DNA from: Paludibacteraceae bacterium
GTDB taxonomy: Bacteria > Bacteroidota > Bacteroidia > Bacteroidales > Paludibacteraceae
Length of the DNA stretch: 56,617 nt
Direction of reading: 5' to 3'
NCBI GenBank assembly: GCA_028694215.1
Contig: JAQUTW010000011.1
Span: forward strand, 1 to 56,617
Positions 26,333-35,008 of the stretch are shown piece by piece (position 1 is the first letter of the stretch; every line of letters starts with the position of its first letter). The notes under the pieces are model-generated. The model had not been told where the DNA came from, made no database searches, and saw nothing but the letters and a program-made list of their open reading frames with translations. The translations under genes and the position numbers were made by a program.

Positions 26333-26875
26333 TTACAATAAAGCATCTTCTAAAAAGTCCACAATATTTTCAGGCTCTTCCATGCGTCCTTTGCCGGTTG
26401 TGCCACAAGCTAATTCACCGTATGCAGGCTCAATAAACTGAACATCAATTGCTTGTAACTGCCGGATGTTGCGTTGCACAATTGGGTGAACATACATTTT
26501 GTCATTCATGGCAGGTGCTATAAACACCGATTTGTCGAATGCTAAAAAAGCAGTAGAAAGAGCGTCGTCGGCAATTCCGTTGGCAAATTTGCCAATGATG
26601 TTGGCGGTAGCAGGTGCCACTAACATACAGTCAGCCCAATCGGCATTAGCTACGTGTTCTACATTGAATTGGCTGATTGGTTCGAATACCTCACAGGTTA
26701 GTTTGTTGTGCGACAGCGTTTGCAATGTTACAGGCGTAACAAATTGCAGAGCATTTTTTGTTGCCACGACACGTATTTCAGCCTCTTTTGCCATCAATTG
26801 GCGAATCAGTTCGGGAACTTTGTAGGCTGCAATGCCTCCCGATATGCCTAAAATGATTTTTTTACCTTGTAACAT
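26333..26875 (-). CDS. coaC: Phosphopantothenoylcysteine decarboxylase CoaC, stand-alone
   Basis: CoaC is an FMN-dependent decarboxylase giving 4'-phosphopantetheine. The 180-residue protein begins LQGKKIILGISGGIAAYKVPELI, the HFCD flavoprotein FMN loop. It has the catalytic His region (FNVEHVANADWADC), the PAMNDKMY motif, and a Cys in the flexible ELACGTTGKGRM lid near the end. It corresponds to the N-terminal half of CoaBC. It ends at DALL-stop, and coaB starts two nucleotides later. It lies 12 nt after pyrH in the long minus-strand run. Confidence 0.93.
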   Translation of the reverse strand: MLQGKKIILGISGGIAAYKVPELIRQLMAKEAEIRVVATKNALQFVTPVTLQTLSHNKLTCEVFEPISQFNVEHVANADWADCMLVAPATANIIGKFANGIADDALSTAFLAFDKSVFIAPAMNDKMYVHPIVQRNIRQLQAIDVQFIEPAYGELACGTTGKGRMEEPENIVDFLEDALL

Positions 26876-26887
26876 GATTAATAGTTT

Positions 26888-27598
26888 TTAATTGTGTACC
26901 AATGTTCCAATTTCCATGCCTTCTATTACTTTTTTCAAATTACCGACTGTATCCATATCAAATACAATAATCGGCAAGTTATTTTCTTTACACATGGTCG
27001 TGGCAGTTAAATCCATAATTTTCAGACCTTTATTGTAAACTTCGTCGTAAGTGATGGAGGTATATTTTGTGGCATTTTTATCTTTCTCAGGATCGGCGGT
27101 ATAGATGCCGTCCACGCGAGTGCCTTTAAGCATGACGTCGGCTTCTATTTCGATACCGCGCAGCGACGAACCTGTATCGGTAGTGAAAAATGGATTGCCT
27201 GTCCCTGCCGAAAAGATTGCAATTTCACCTTTTTCAAGTGATTCGGTTGCTTTTTGTTTGCTGTAAAACTCACCGATAGGTTCCATGCGTACAGCTGTCA
27301 ATACGCGACTTTTTGCTCCTGATTTGTCGATGGCAGAACCGAGTGCCAAACTATTGATAACAGTCGCCAACATTCCCATTTGGTCGCCTTTTACACGGTC
27401 GAAACCACGACCTGTTCCGCTCAGCCCTCTGAATATGTTGCCGCCTCCGATGACAATACCGACTTGAACTCCCATTTTTGCTATTTCTACAATTTGTGAG
27501 GCATATTCCGACAAACGATGTTCGTCAATTCCGTATTGTTGGTTACCCATAAGCGATTCGCCACTTAATTTGAGCAAGATGCGTTTGTATTTTACCAT
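26888..27598 (-). CDS. pyrH: UMP kinase
   Basis: PyrH phosphorylates UMP to UDP, an essential step of pyrimidine nucleotide synthesis. The 236-residue protein of the amino-acid kinase fold shows KRILLKLSGESLMG, IVIGGGNIFRG and the uridylate-binding region GTGNPFFTTDT. The C-terminus includes MDLTATTMCKENNLPIIVFDM. Length and motifs are canonical. It lies 18 nt after kdsB and 12 nt before coaC. PyrH hexamers are usually GTP-activated and UTP-inhibited, which is general knowledge of the family. Confidence 0.97.
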   Translation of the reverse strand: MVKYKRILLKLSGESLMGNQQYGIDEHRLSEYASQIVEIAKMGVQVGIVIGGGNIFRGLSGTGRGFDRVKGDQMGMLATVINSLALGSAIDKSGAKSRVLTAVRMEPIGEFYSKQKATESLEKGEIAIFSAGTGNPFFTTDTGSSLRGIEIEADVMLKGTRVDGIYTADPEKDKNATKYTSITYDEVYNKGLKIMDLTATTMCKENNLPIIVFDMDTVGNLKKVIEGMEIGTLVHN

Positions 27599-27616
27599 AA
27601 TATTTTTATTTTAAGT

Positions 27617-28366
27617 TTATTGATTGAGTAATTGTATGGCTTTTTGCAAATCTTCAGGTGTATCTATCGAGATGCTTTCTGCATCGGTGATGGCTACTTT
27701 GATACAAAGCCTGTTTTCAATCCATCGTAATTGTTCCAGCGACTCTGCTTTTTCCAATTCGGATTGCGGCATGGCTACTATTTTCTGCAGAATTTCCGAT
27801 TTGTAGGCATACAATCCGATATGTTTGTAATATTGATGTTGTTTTGTCCACTCGTTTTCGTCCACATTACGAAGATACGGAATTACCGAACGACTGAAAT
27901 AGATGGCTTCGTGATTGGCGTTGAAAATTACTTTTGGCGAATTGGGATTTTTCAAATCTGCCAATGTATCATTTTTTTTATAAGGTTTGATTAAAGTTGC
28001 GATTTCGGTACGCGGGTCATCAAAACATTTTTTTATGGCTTCAATTTGACAAGGGTCGATAAATGGTTCATCGCCTTGAATATTAATAACTACATCAAAC
28101 GATTTTTCTGTTTTTGTCAGTGCTTCAAAACATCTGTCGGTGCCGGTTTTGTGATTGGTGGATGTCATTATTGCATTACCTCCAAAATGGTGTACGGTAT
28201 CGAAGATACGTTGGTCATCGGTGGCAACAACAAGGTCGTTCAAAGATTTTGATGCTTGTTCGTAAACACGCTGTATCATAGTTTTTCCACCAATATCTGC
28301 TAACGGCTTCCCGGGAAAACGGGTTGATGCGTAGCGTGCCGGTATGATGCCTAAAAATTTAGTCAT
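27617..28366 (-). CDS. kdsB: CMP-KDO synthetase
   Basis: KdsB activates KDO with CTP to CMP-KDO for the inner core of lipopolysaccharide. The 249-residue nucleotidyltransferase has the N-terminal MTKFLGIIPARYASTRFPGKPL (CTP-binding loop), NIQGDEPFID (metal-binding Asp) and the C-terminal ESLEQLRWIENRLCIKV, all diagnostic of the family. The start at 28366 begins right at the first strand. It sits 6 nt after the GH10-like gene. Its presence implies a KDO-containing LPS; waaA and kdsA are not in the window. Confidence 0.97.
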   Translation of the reverse strand: MTKFLGIIPARYASTRFPGKPLADIGGKTMIQRVYEQASKSLNDLVVATDDQRIFDTVHHFGGNAIMTSTNHKTGTDRCFEALTKTEKSFDVVINIQGDEPFIDPCQIEAIKKCFDDPRTEIATLIKPYKKNDTLADLKNPNSPKVIFNANHEAIYFSRSVIPYLRNVDENEWTKQHQYYKHIGLYAYKSEILQKIVAMPQSELEKAESLEQLRWIENRLCIKVAITDAESISIDTPEDLQKAIQLLNQ

Positions 28367-28372
28367 AATAGT

Positions 28373-29896
28373 TTAAAAACGTTTGGAAACGGTTGTAACT
28401 GCTTCGCTTTCGTGTTTATATTTGTTTACGGAGGTTACTGTAAATGTGTAAAGTCCGTTTTTATCTTTCATAAAATCTGTCAGATCAAAGGAGTCGTTTG
28501 GGGTAATGGCAACAATGTTTTTTACATCATTCATATTGCCGATAGTTTTTCCTTCAAAAGCATAAACAACGTAGTGCGCAATGGCTTTCCCTTTTTCTGC
28601 TTCTACTTTTGTCCAACTAAGTTGAGTATTCCCGTGCTTTTTTGTGAGTTTCAATTTTTGTGGTTGTGCCGATGCTTCGCCTTTGATATTTTTATTGATG
28701 GGGACAAGTGCCGGATATTTGTAGAAATCGTTGCGTAAGCTGTCTGATAAACCTAATTTGTTGTGCAATAGTGCTTTGCCACTAAAAAATACAGCACCTT
28801 CTACATTGTTGTATTGCTTGTTCAATTCTAATTGTCTTACTAATTCGTTGCCATTGCGCCAAGCCTCTACTGCGTGTGGGTTTCCCAAGTTGGAGGCATT
28901 CAATCCAATATAAAGATTTTTGTTATAGCTGTATTTGTTCCACCAGTCTATCAATACAGCATAATCGGCAACTTTTTTCCCGATTTCCCAATAGAGTTGC
29001 GGAACGACATAGTCAATAGAACCTTCTTCCAACCATTTTAAAATATCGGCATATAAAACATCATAGTTAGTTGTTCCGGCAGTTGTTTCCGAACCTCTTG
29101 GGTCATCTTTTGCATTACGCCAAACGCCAAACGGGCTGATGCCGAATTCTACCCATGGCTTGATGTCTTTTATGGTTTTTTGAAGTTCACTAATTACCAG
29201 ATTGACATTATCTCTGCGCCAATCATCTTTTTGTGTGGGAAAAAATCCGCATGGATTTTTAGCAAAATCAGCAGAATCCGGAAATTCCTCACCTTTTACT
29301 TTGTACGGGTAAAAATAATCATCGAAATGGATAGCGTCAATATCGTAACGGGTAACAATGTCGGCTACAACCTTGTTGACAAAAGCGCGGGTTTCGTCCA
29401 AAGCAGGATTGAAATAGTATTGTGTGCCATATTTTACAAAAAGATGTGGCTCTTTAAAAAATAAGTGATTGGGACTAAGCAACTTTAAGTCGTCCGTATT
29501 CAGTGTACGATACGGGTTGAGCCATACGTGAACGTCAATACAGCGCTTGTGGGCTTCTTCTATAACAAAAGTAAGCGGGTCGTAAAATGGGTCGGGAGCG
29601 ACACCTTGTTTGCCTGTCAGAAAACGTGACCAAGGTTCCAATTCCGACTGGTAAAATGCGTCTGCAGTAGGACGAATTTGGAAAACAATGGCGTTCATAT
29701 TGAGAGCCTGATAGGTGTCCAATAGTTTAAGCATTTCCTGTTTTTGCTGTTCCGTGGTTAGTTTTGGACTTGATGGCCAATCAATATTGGCGACAGTGGC
29801 TATCCATGCAGCACGAAGTTCTCGTTTAGGTTGCGCAAAGAGCGGAGCAAAGGCAAAACATAGCGCCATACCGATTGTGAAAAGTTGTTTTTTCAT
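28373..29896 (-). CDS. GH10-like (GHL10/DUF187, YngK-type) secreted hydrolase
   Basis: A 507-residue exported protein with a signal peptide (MKKQLFTIGMALCFAFAPLFAQ). The catalytic TIM barrel runs from about residue 24 to 330. It starts KRELRAAWIATVANIDWPS and carries MNAIVFQIRPTADAFY, DVHVWLNPYRT and YDIDAIHFDDYFYPY, which marks the GHL10 family. A C-terminal fibronectin-III-like domain (about 395-507) follows. Members act on glycans, possibly peptidoglycan or other cell-wall polysaccharide; the substrate is not determinable here. The start overlaps the preceding gene's stop by 4 nt (ATGA), and kdsB follows 6 nt downstream. Confidence 0.87.
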   Translation of the reverse strand: MKKQLFTIGMALCFAFAPLFAQPKRELRAAWIATVANIDWPSSPKLTTEQQKQEMLKLLDTYQALNMNAIVFQIRPTADAFYQSELEPWSRFLTGKQGVAPDPFYDPLTFVIEEAHKRCIDVHVWLNPYRTLNTDDLKLLSPNHLFFKEPHLFVKYGTQYYFNPALDETRAFVNKVVADIVTRYDIDAIHFDDYFYPYKVKGEEFPDSADFAKNPCGFFPTQKDDWRRDNVNLVISELQKTIKDIKPWVEFGISPFGVWRNAKDDPRGSETTAGTTNYDVLYADILKWLEEGSIDYVVPQLYWEIGKKVADYAVLIDWWNKYSYNKNLYIGLNASNLGNPHAVEAWRNGNELVRQLELNKQYNNVEGAVFFSGKALLHNKLGLSDSLRNDFYKYPALVPINKNIKGEASAQPQKLKLTKKHGNTQLSWTKVEAEKGKAIAHYVVYAFEGKTIGNMNDVKNIVAITPNDSFDLTDFMKDKNGLYTFTVTSVNKYKHESEAVTTVSKRF

Positions 29897-30621
29897 TTTG
29901 TGTTGTTTGTCCTAAAAGTGTAACCTATTGTGTAATTGAAATCAAAAACAGAACCGTCGGATTTGCCATATCCGGGGACATACCACATCTCGTTTTTATT
30001 GCTGATGTTTGAATGCAGTAACATTTTGTAACGGATAGACCATCCCATAGTAAAACCTTTTACCAAATCGACACGTATGCCGCCGACAATTTCTGCCCAA
30101 CCGGCATATGCAAAATCTTTATGATAAGAGAGCGTCTTTTCCAATTGCCAATATTCATCAACAATTCTCACATTATCAACGGAATAATTGACAAAACTCA
30201 TGCCATAACGTACACCTAAAAAAGCATAACTCTTGACACCTTTTGTTCTGTCTTCGTTTTGACGTTGGTTGAGCAGATTGAGATTAAGACCGATACGGGT
30301 AAATGGTGCATTTACTGTATAATGTGATCCGTTATCCATTGCTTTGTCGGCTTGTCCGTAACCAACTTCCACAATTGGAAAAAAACGGTGTAAAAGATTT
30401 ACATCTATACAACCTTCCAACGTGCGTATTCCGTGGTCGGTAACATATCCCATCAGAGGTGAGGCTATATCAATGTGTGCCGATATTCCACGAAAAATAG
30501 TATCCTTCTTTTCCGATTTGGCTTTCTCTTTGCCTGTTGCTTTGTCTTCAGCACAAACGGTAAGTGAAACACACAAACTTGCTATTACTATTAAACAATA
30601 TGTCAGCTGTTTATTTAACAT
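29893..30621 (-). CDS. Outer-membrane-like protein, probably DUF6048
   Basis: A 242-residue protein with an N-terminal signal peptide (to about CA24), a Lys/Glu-rich linker (AEDKATGKEKAKSEKK), then alternating aromatic beta strands (GCIDVNLLHRFFPIVEVGYG, SYAFLGVRYGMSFVNY, FDFNYTIGYTFRTN). This suggests a small beta-barrel or barrel-like outer-membrane protein. I believe it belongs to DUF6048, usually found next to a DUF6452 lipoprotein as it is here, but this is recognition only. It overlaps the upstream gene by 11 nt and the GH10-like gene by 4 nt, so the three are translationally coupled. Function unknown. Confidence 0.8.
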   Translation of the reverse strand: MLNKQLTYCLIVIASLCVSLTVCAEDKATGKEKAKSEKKDTIFRGISAHIDIASPLMGYVTDHGIRTLEGCIDVNLLHRFFPIVEVGYGQADKAMDNGSHYTVNAPFTRIGLNLNLLNQRQNEDRTKGVKSYAFLGVRYGMSFVNYSVDNVRIVDEYWQLEKTLSYHKDFAYAGWAEIVGGIRVDLVKGFTMGWSIRYKMLLHSNISNKNEMWYVPGYGKSDGSVFDFNYTIGYTFRTNNTK

Positions 30622-31096
30622 GATAATAGACGTTCAAATGAGTTTCACCGGTCGTGGTAACGTTTTCTGCACGTATGCCGACGGAATCAATGGCATTAAT
30701 GGTGGTTGTCGCCAACACTAATGCATGAGTTACTTGGCAGCCACATTCTAACGAAATAAATGTTTCGGTGTTTGTGTATAAAACAGTTATGGTATCACTG
30801 CTTGATTCCGTTTTCAGAACAAATTGTGCAAAAGGCTCTGTCTTTTTTAAAGGCACTTCAAACGAACTTAATTCTTTTTCTTTATAAAGTATAGAGTCGT
30901 TGTTAAGTCCGTAAACTGTTAGTTTAGTAGTGTAAGTTTGCTGATTAAATGTTCCTGTTTCCGAATTGTAAACCATTTGATACAAGGCAACTCCCATTTT
31001 TACAGTCAGGTCTTTGCGACATTCTCCATCGTTGCTGTCGCACCCGTAAAAAATTAATGCTGTGGCAATTAATATGTAATATAATTTATTTTTCAT
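30611..31096 (-). CDS. Lipoprotein, probably DUF6452
   Basis: A 161-residue lipoprotein (signal MKNKLYYILIATALIFYGC, lipobox Cys19) followed by Cys in ECRKD and a beta-rich domain (MGVALYQMVYN, YTTKLTVYGLNNDSILY, SLECGCQVTHALV). The early and late cysteines could form a disulfide. Probable DUF6452 by recognition and by its pairing with the following DUF6048-like gene. The ATG overlaps the nitroreductase stop by 4 nt, and its own stop overlaps the next start by 11 nt. Envelope location is predicted; function unknown. Confidence 0.8.
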   Translation of the reverse strand: MKNKLYYILIATALIFYGCDSNDGECRKDLTVKMGVALYQMVYNSETGTFNQQTYTTKLTVYGLNNDSILYKEKELSSFEVPLKKTEPFAQFVLKTESSSDTITVLYTNTETFISLECGCQVTHALVLATTTINAIDSVGIRAENVTTTGETHLNVYYHVK

Positions 31097-31608
31097 TGCA
31101 TAAAGCTAAATAAATCTGTCCACTCTTTACGTTTCAAATGTCGTTCGTTGTGTTCTGTTGTATTCTCATAGCCCAATGGAATAAGGGCTATTGGTTCCAA
31201 ATTTTCAGGCAATTGTAAAAACTTTCGACATTGTTGCTCATCAAAATTGCAAACCCAGCACGTGCCAATTCCTTTTTCTGTAGCGGCTAATGTTAAGTGA
31301 TCTACGGCTATGGCGACATCAATATCGGTGTGGTCTTTGCCGTCCTGCCTGTGCCAGCCTTGATTGTGATTGCCACATGCCACAATGCACAAGGGAGCTT
31401 TGGCAAACCATTCGCGCGCATAGCATTTTGCTAATTGTTCCAACATTTCAGGCTTGGTAATTACAATAAATTGATAGGGTTGGAAATTGACGGCTGACGG
31501 TGCTGATTGAATAGCCGATAAAATATAGTTTAGGCTTTCGCTGTCAATTTCTTTGTTGGAGAAATTGCGGACGGAATGGCGTTGTTTTGCTAATTCAAGA
31601 AAATTCAT
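31093..31608 (-). CDS. Nitroreductase family protein
   Basis: A 171-residue FMN-dependent nitroreductase-like oxidoreductase. It begins MNFLELAKQRHSVRNFSNKEID, the FMN phosphate-binding Arg-His-Ser-Val-Arg motif. Further family pieces are APSAVNFQPYQFIVI and the C-terminal GTCWVCNFDEQQ with PIALIPLGY. It is short, as in the Bacteroidetes nitroreductases that act as NAD(P)H reductases of unknown substrates. The motif VACGNHNQGWHRQDGKDHTDIDVAIAVDHLTLAA is typical. It lies 3 nt after the upstream gene and overlaps the DUF6452-like gene by 4 nt. Confidence 0.9.
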   Translation of the reverse strand: MNFLELAKQRHSVRNFSNKEIDSESLNYILSAIQSAPSAVNFQPYQFIVITKPEMLEQLAKCYAREWFAKAPLCIVACGNHNQGWHRQDGKDHTDIDVAIAVDHLTLAATEKGIGTCWVCNFDEQQCRKFLQLPENLEPIALIPLGYENTTEHNERHLKRKEWTDLFSFMQ

Positions 31609-31611
31609 TTT

Positions 31612-32133
31612 TTAAAAACTATTTATTTCTTGTTTTAAGAAAGTTAGGGCACTATCGGTTGGCGTGTTTTCGGTAGCAGCATAGGTTTGTATCAGCAGTT
31701 GTGCCAAAGAAATGGCATTGTCTGTCGGCGAAAATTGTCCGGCACATTGATTTACCAACTGAATCAAACTCTCTTTTGCAGTTACTATGCGTTGCCATGC
31801 CTCTGTACTGACGTACAGTTGCTGCGAAACATTATGGTTAAATTCGTCACGTATAATTTCCAATAGCTTTTGCTGCAAAGCGGATACTGTCATCGTGGGC
31901 AGAGAGTCGCATCGCAACAATATGGTTTCCGGTTTGGTGCGTTCCAACAGCAGAGTTAATCGCTCGTAAGCACGCAACCGAACTGGAGTCAATTGATTGA
32001 CGGTAAGTTTGCGTAATTCAAAATTGCGGCGATAATTTTCTTCGGCAAGCATTTTCCGTAAAATTACCCATGCAGTAAGCAGTACAATTAATGCCGGTAA
32101 CGTATATTTCAAAATTTCCAAGAATGTTTCCAT
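31612..32133 (-). CDS. Membrane-anchored conserved protein, unknown function
   Basis: A 173-residue protein with one N-terminal transmembrane helix (about 8-26, LKYTLPALIVLLTAWVIL) and a long, mostly helical cytoplasmic part rich in Leu/Gln/Glu, with RLRAYERLTLLLERTKPE and FNHNVSQQLYVSTEAWQRI. I recognise the pattern from Bacteroidetes genomes next to nitroreductase genes but cannot name the family with confidence (possibly DUF7935). It is placed 11 nt after the GT2 gene and 3 nt before the nitroreductase gene, so it is real and co-transcribed. Confidence 0.8.
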   Translation of the reverse strand: METFLEILKYTLPALIVLLTAWVILRKMLAEENYRRNFELRKLTVNQLTPVRLRAYERLTLLLERTKPETILLRCDSLPTMTVSALQQKLLEIIRDEFNHNVSQQLYVSTEAWQRIVTAKESLIQLVNQCAGQFSPTDNAISLAQLLIQTYAATENTPTDSALTFLKQEINSF

Positions 32134-32144
32134 ATCGTACTTTT

Positions 32145-33095
32145 TTAAATTTCTTCTGCTATGTGATAATGATTACGTTCAGAAGAATTACGCGATACCA
32201 ATTCGCCTACAAAACCCGATAAAAACATTTGTGTCCCAAGAATCATCATGGTAAGTGCCAAATAAAAATAAGGTGTATTGGTAACTAAAGGAGCTTGATA
32301 ATTGCCGCAAATAGCCGCTAATTTTATGGCACCTACCACACAAACGGCAATGAAACCAATGAGAAACATAATACTTCCCCACAGGCCGAAAAAATGCATC
32401 GGCTGTTTGCCGAATTTATTGAGAAACCACAATGAGAACAAGTCAAGATAACCATTTACAAAGCGTTCTATCCCGAATTTTGATTTACCGAACTGACGTT
32501 TGTGGTGTTCTACTACTTTTTCTCCAATATTTGTAAAACCGGCATTTTTTGCCAAATACGGAATGTAACGGTGCATTTCGCCATAAACCTCGATATTTTT
32601 AATTACTTCGTTGCGATAGGCTTTTAAACCACAATTCATATCATGCAGTTTTAAACCGCTTATTTTGCGTGCTGTGGCATTGTAAATTTTAGAGGGGATG
32701 TTTTTTGTCAGTTTATTGTCGTAACGTTTTTTCTTCCAGCCGGATACAAGGTCGTAACCGTCTTCTTTTATCATACGGAAAAGTTCGGGAATTTCGTCGG
32801 GCGAATCTTGTAAGTCGGCGTCCATGGTAATGATCACATCGCCTTGTGCCTTGGCAAATCCGCAATATAAAGCAGACGATTTGCCATAATTACGTCGAAA
32901 ACGTATGCCGTGAATATTGCGCGATTTTTTTTGCAAATCTTGAATCACCTTCCAAGAATTGTCCGTGCTGCCATCGTTGATGAAGATGAGTTCATAAGTA
33001 AGTTTGTTGGCAGTCATTACTTTTTCTATCCAAGTGTACAATGGCGGCAACGATTCTGCTTCATTGAATAACGGGACGATAATAGAAATATCCAT
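32145..33095 (-). CDS. GT2 glycosyltransferase, DPM1/GtrB-like
   Basis: A 316-residue membrane glycosyltransferase. The GT-A domain begins MDISIIVPLFNEAESLPPLY, with INDGSTDNSW (nucleotide-sugar) and the metal motif DADLQD near residues 94-99. FRRNYGKSSAL and HHKRQFGKSKFG are typical of the bactoprenol/dolichol-phosphate sugar transferase subgroup. Two C-terminal transmembrane helices (about 236-256 and 276-300) anchor it. Such enzymes transfer glucose, mannose or similar to a lipid carrier. The sugar is unknown. It follows the DUF4199 gene by 39 nt. Confidence 0.93.
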   Translation of the reverse strand: MDISIIVPLFNEAESLPPLYTWIEKVMTANKLTYELIFINDGSTDNSWKVIQDLQKKSRNIHGIRFRRNYGKSSALYCGFAKAQGDVIITMDADLQDSPDEIPELFRMIKEDGYDLVSGWKKKRYDNKLTKNIPSKIYNATARKISGLKLHDMNCGLKAYRNEVIKNIEVYGEMHRYIPYLAKNAGFTNIGEKVVEHHKRQFGKSKFGIERFVNGYLDLFSLWFLNKFGKQPMHFFGLWGSIMFLIGFIAVCVVGAIKLAAICGNYQAPLVTNTPYFYLALTMMILGTQMFLSGFVGELVSRNSSERNHYHIAEEI

Positions 33096-33134
33096 AGTTT
33101 TGAAAAATTACAAGTCGAAAAAATCTGTTTAGTT

Positions 33135-33686
33135 TTATTCCGGTTCTTGAGTCGGATTTTCGGAGTCGTTTATAGTCGGTTTTTCGCCGAAAAGTGATTT
33201 GTCTTTTTTTGCGAAAGCTGCTGTAACGAAAGACACAAAAATGCCTATAAAAACATCAATCCAAATATATTGCAATGCAAAATTCAAAGGTGTGAGCACT
33301 TCTTCTATTTGGTTGGCAGAAGTAGATACGCCCGGAAGGTGCATCTCTTCCATTAGTTTTAAACTTTCGTTAATCAAATTGGGTAAAAATTCAGGATTGA
33401 TAAATTTGAAATAGGCGAATTTGAATGCTGCAGCAATAATTGAAGCATAAAAAAACAATTGAATACCATACCAAAGTGCCATGCCGTACGACATGGTGTC
33501 ATTACAAACGCGACGTCTGCAATCTGTTGTCAGCCAATAACATACAAACGGTATAGCGCAAGTTACAAGCGATTGCAGAATAGAAAATGCCGTACCTTTG
33601 AGTGTGGATAGAAAGAAATTAAGGCAAAATATCAAGCCTAAAATCAGACCATAATACATGGCGTGTTTTAATGCATCGGGTTTCAT
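33135..33686 (-). CDS. DUF4199 family membrane protein
   Basis: A 183-residue integral membrane protein. I start it at 33686 (MKPDALKHAMYYGLILGL) rather than 33776: the promoter TATCTTTG ends at 33712, so upstream codons precede transcription. Four hydrophobic segments lie at about 9-30, 35-55, 70-92 and 130-155, then a charged tail (KKDKSLFGEKPTINDSENPTQEPE). It matches DUF4199, a Bacteroidetes family commonly next to a DPM1-like GT2 gene, as here. Its role may be in lipid-linked sugar export or membrane support of the transferase, which is inference from neighbourhood. Confidence 0.85.
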   Translation of the reverse strand: MKPDALKHAMYYGLILGLIFCLNFFLSTLKGTAFSILQSLVTCAIPFVCYWLTTDCRRRVCNDTMSYGMALWYGIQLFFYASIIAAAFKFAYFKFINPEFLPNLINESLKLMEEMHLPGVSTSANQIEEVLTPLNFALQYIWIDVFIGIFVSFVTAAFAKKDKSLFGEKPTINDSENPTQEPE

Positions 33687-33711
33687 TGTTTTATCAGATT
33701 TTATAAACATA

Positions 33712-33742
33712 CAAAGATACAGCGTTTTTTTTAATTTTACAA
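33712..33742 (-). promoter_or_regulatory. Promoter of the DUF4199-recN run
   Basis: Read on the minus strand: TTG (33742-33740), a 20-nt spacer and TATCTTTG (33719-33712). It lies 26 nt before the DUF4199 start and is the only consensus promoter I found for the 13-gene run. Confidence 0.75.
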
Positions 33743-33819
33743 TAAGCAAGTAGGGTGGTAAAAAGAAAAAAAACAATCAAAGGTTGCTATGCTCTTGTAG
33801 ATAGGCGGAAACAAATAGA

Positions 33820-33850
33820 AAACAAGACTTGAAAAAATCAAGTCTTGTTT
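33820..33850. terminator. Terminator of the tRNA-Arg gene
   Basis: A 13-bp perfect inverted repeat (33820-33832 with 33838-33850) begins 3 nt after the tRNA 3' end. Confidence 0.8.
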
Positions 33851-33852
33851 GG

Positions 33853-33929
<77 letters not shown>

Positions 33930-34000
33930 TGACCCTTTTTTAAAGTGGTGCAAAATAACAGCTTTTTTATCAGAAAACCAAATTTTTTTTACATCTTTCT

Positions 34001-35008
34001 AAAGATGTTTCTGCCAAGGGCGAAACGTTCAAGGTACAGGTGACGTCCAATGCCGCGTGGACCGCGGCGGTGAGCGTCGATTGGGTAACAGTGTCGCCGG
34101 AGTCAGGAAACGGTGACGCCGAAGTTTCCGTTACTGTGGCGGCGAACCCGTCCACAGCGTCAGATGAGGCCACCGTGATATTCGCCACAAGCGGCAAGTC
34201 CGCCGCGTTGACCATAAAGCGTGCCGAAGCGGCAGTGGTTGAAGAAGGCGTTCTGCCGGGCGCGTTCTCCGTATCCGCCACTAAGCAAGTCAACTTTTCG
34301 CAAGGCAATTTACAGTATCAAGCCTCAACCGGCATTTGGCGTTTCGCCGAGAATCAGTACGACATGATAGGGGCGGCCGCTGGCAACACCACCGCTGAGG
34401 CTGATAGAGCAACGCAAGTCGGTTGGATAGACTTGTTCGGCTGGGGCACGAGCGGGTATAAGAATAAATATCCGTACATGACAAGCACTACAAACGCCGA
34501 TTATGGTGACGGAAAAAATGACATAGCCGGCACTGATTATGATTGGGGCGTTTACAACGCCATATCCAACGGCGGCGATAAGGCCGGCTTGTGGCGCACG
34601 CTGACTAAAGACGAGTGGTGGTATATGTTTGAAACCCGCGACGGTGCCTATGACAAATGCTCACAAGGCACTGTAAATGACATTCACGGCTTAATCTTGT
34701 TGCCGGACTCATGGACTCTGCCAAGCGGTCTGACATTTACAGCCAACGCAAAAAATTGGACTACAAACGTGTATTCCGCCGATAATTGGGCTAAGATGCA
34801 GACCGCCGGCGCGGTGTTCATTCCCGCCGCCGGTTACCGTTGCGGCACGGACGTGGGCAGTGTCGGAGACGACGGCTGCTATTGGTCGTCGTCATACTAC
34901 GGCGCGAGCGGCGCGTACTACGTGAACTTCGTCGCGTACTACGTGAGCGCCGTCAACAGCAGCGGCCGTTTCAACGGGCAACCCGTGCGGTTAGTCAAGG
35001 ATTTATAG
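34001..35008 (+). pseudogene. 5'-truncated BACON + C-type-lectin-like (FSU-paralog type) gene with variable-looking C-terminus
   Basis: The frame opens at 33959 without an ATG. Recognisable coding starts at about 34001 in the middle of a BACON domain (AKGETFKVQVTSNAAW, DWVTVSPESGNGDAEVSVTV). The only start is a GTG at 34040 inside that domain, so the signal peptide and N-terminal strands are missing. Next comes FSVSATKQVNFSQGNLQYQ and a lectin-like domain (TLTKDEWWYMFETR, LILLPDSWTLP, PAAGYRCGTD, CYWSSSYY, ending PVRLVKDL). From 34872 on, more than 15 codons are NNC (GAC, GGC, TGC, TAC, AGC, GTC, TTC) between fixed residues, as in DGR variable regions. It is conspicuously GC-rich beside AT-rich neighbours and starts about 70 nt from the tRNA, so it was probably imported and then truncated, or it is a silent cassette. 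Confidence 0.75.
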
